DNA of 64,000 nt, taken from Molanna angustata. Taxonomy: Eukaryota; Arthropoda; Insecta; Trichoptera; Molannidae. The DNA lies in NCBI GenBank assembly GCA_963576475.1, contig OY754981.1, forward strand, positions 11,840,869 to 11,904,868, written 5' to 3'. A program made the translations under genes and the position numbers. How positions within the stretch are numbered: position 1 is the stretch's first letter; each line of letters begins with the position of its first letter. The notes below the pieces were generated by a model. That model was not told the DNA's origin. It searched no databases and saw nothing but the letters and a program-made list of their open reading frames with translations. This document shows, piece by piece, positions 57,301-60,300 of the stretch.

Positions 57301-60300
57301 CTTCATTACCTCCCGTCCCTTCATTACCTCCCGTCCCTTCATTACCTCCCGTCCCTTCAGTAGGTCCCGGTCATACGCTCGACAATTCATCAAAGTTTCA
57401 TTGAAATTGATTGAACGGTTCCAATGATAGTCCACCTTCATCGGTAAAATGACCTGATACCCGATGAAGAAGAAGAAGAAGAATTTTTTTTTAATCCAGA
57501 AACCATCCCGGGCATACACTCGACAATTCTTCAAAGTTTCATTGAAATTGAATGAACGGTTCCCAGGATAGTCCACCTTCATAGGTAAAATGACCTGATA
57601 CCCGATGAAGAAGAAGAAGAAGAAAAATTTTTTAATCCAGAAACTATCCCGGTCATACGCTCGACAATTCACCAAAGTTTCATTGCAATCGGATGAACGG
57701 TTCTCAGGTTAGTCCACCTTCATATGTAAAATGACCTGATACCCGATGAAGAAGAAGAAGAAGAAAATATTTTATATTCAGAAATCATCCCGGGCATACG
57801 ATCGACAATTCACCAAAGTTTAATTGCAATCGGATGAACGGTTCCCAGGATAGTCCAAAACTCAATGAAGAAGAAGAGGAAGTTAAAATTTTTTGATCCA
57901 GAAACCATCCCTGGTATACTCTCGACAGTTCACCAAAGTTTCATCGCAATCGGATGAACTGTTTAGGAGCGCATTCAACACATACATACAAACATTCAAA
58001 TTTATAATATAGATTACTATTAACACGGAATCCCTCATAGGTGTATATTATGTTTTATAATAACTATTACTATTAACACGGAATCCCTCATAGGTGTATA
58101 TTATGTTTTATAATAACTATTACTATTAACACGGAATCCCTCATAGGTGTATATTATGTTTTATAATAACTATTACTATTAACACGGAATCCCTCATAGG
58201 TGTATATTATGTTTTATAATAACTATTACTTTTAACACGGAATCCCTCATAGGTGTATATTATGTTTTATATAAATGTACAAACCTATTATAATTAATAT
58301 GTTTATAGGTTCAAATGAAGTATTCTGTTTGTAAACACATGAGCTTACAAACAGAATACTTCACAGGGATCAATTTAAATCATATCATATTATTCATGGT
58401 ATTTATGTTCCAGAATGATGTAAAAATAAAATTTTTAGATAACAAGGTTTTGGAGATACTGTTTTATTGAACAATATGTAAAACGAGTGGGTTGTGGCCA
58501 ACGCTAAACTCCTCACTCCATAAAATATTCAAATTTTGCATGGTAATTTTTTAGCATTTTCTTGAAATGAGTTTGTTCAATTATTTTTTTATTTAAATAT
58601 TTTATTATGAAAAGTTGATAATTCTTCAATGCCATTTTATGAATGTGATGAGCCTTTTTACCAATTAGAAAATAAAAATTTCAAATATTAAGTTTCCTGA
58701 GCTTGGGGTTACTTTGAAATATTTGATAGTCAAAAAAAATGAGAAGCACTATTCAGATATCCTTCAAAATCTAATGGGTTCTAAGAGAGTATTAGATATA
58801 CCTACATTATACATATTTGCAAAATTTTAAAATAATCGATTGAGTACTTTAATCGATAAAGTAAAATGAACACGCCGTACATAGCACACAGCACATTAGC
58901 ACACACACAGATATATTGTGATGAAACTTTCAGAATACAAACTCAGCATGATACTAGTTGATAATCTGCAATAAAAAAATACCCTTAAAAATTGCGAATT
59001 TATAACCTCCCACTATATTATGCCCTTGGGTTAGGGAGAAGTAAAAAGACACATCGAAAAATGCTGGTTACTCTACGTACAATTGAGGGTAACAAGCGAC
59101 AGATGTGCGGACGTGCATCATCTTAGTAAAGGAATCGATAAAGGTGCGTGTATCCCCACACACCTGTCTCGTCTCATAAAAAAAGGCACTACATTCAGAA
59201 TGGGTGGTGAACCTTCTCAACTATGTGAGGTATATAATTGTTGCCTGCTGTATTTCGATTACCCGGCTCTTACGGGACACCCGGAAACGATAATAATATA
59301 AATGAGTGGAAGCACTATTCTAAACCGGTGCTTCGTAACAAAATCGTGATTTATAAATTTTCGATCATTGCACTATGGACCCGGGATTGCTAATCTAGAG
59401 GGCTCCATGAGCTACTTTTCGTGCTATGCATTTTTATGTCGCACACTTATTGTTCTGTGAAGGGGCCGTTTACAGCCATACATCAGTACCGGGAGAACGC
59501 AAGCATCAAGGACTTTAAGATAATTGGCGTGTTTCGGAGACTTGAGGATGTAAGGGAGTTTACCAAAGGTGGCCCATGTTATGAGACTTCTCAGATAATT
59601 CGAGTAGTTATATCACGGATGTGACACAATTATAAATATTTTTTTGGATTTATAGTCCACTCTACAATTTTCCAGGTCTTTCATCACTGCCTTTGTCTCT
59701 ATATAGTCAAAGGCTTCCTCATAATCTATAAAAGCTAATGATAGAAGGCTTTTATATTCACAACATTTTTGGATGAAGTTCTTCAGTGTTTGTATGTGGC
59801 CGTTTGTACTGAAACCGTTTCTAAATCCAGCTCTATCCAGTTCTACTGGCTGGTTTTGGTGAGCCTGTTGTTTATTATTTTTGTGTATGAATGGAAAGGA
59901 GAATGCTGAGTATTTCGTTAAGAGATGGAAAAACTAACTTGTGGATAAGATAGAGAACCAAAGTATCCGACGATGTCCAAAAGGTTGCCAACCAGAAGTG
60001 GAGCTGGGCTGGGCATGTCACCCGAACCATAGATTCCAGATGAATTCAGAAAGTTCTGGAATGACCTAGAATGGGCAAAAAGTGGTAAAATACCTCAAAC
60101 AAGGTGGATGAGGATGGATGTGGTCATTCCAGGATAGGAATCTGAGTAAATCTCAGGGGGAGGCCTATGTCCATTACTGGACGAATGAGGGGATTTTGAA
60201 GTAAATTTCACTTCATACCATCACGGCATATCCCACAATGTGGGGTAACCAGCGAAAAGTGTGCGGGTGTGCATTGCCTTATAAAAGGGAGCACAACATA

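Larger units (their letters stand above)
56421..58015 (+). mobile_element. Transposon remnant with internally amplified repeats
   Basis: Starts ACTAGTGAACACCCGGCAAA and ends ATACATACAAACATTCAAA...ATAGATT, start and end types common in non-coding insect elements. Inside are the 18-bp minisatellite and four to five copies of a roughly 120-bp unit (57365-57970) with CGACAATTCACCAAAGTTTC and GAAGAAGAAG. Confidence 0.6.

Noticed and set aside
56465..57427. 320-codon plus-strand frame of SYSRPF repeats as a structural protein gene
   Set aside because: It is an 18-bp minisatellite within a transposon remnant; no signal peptide, conserved flank or splice context supports a gene.
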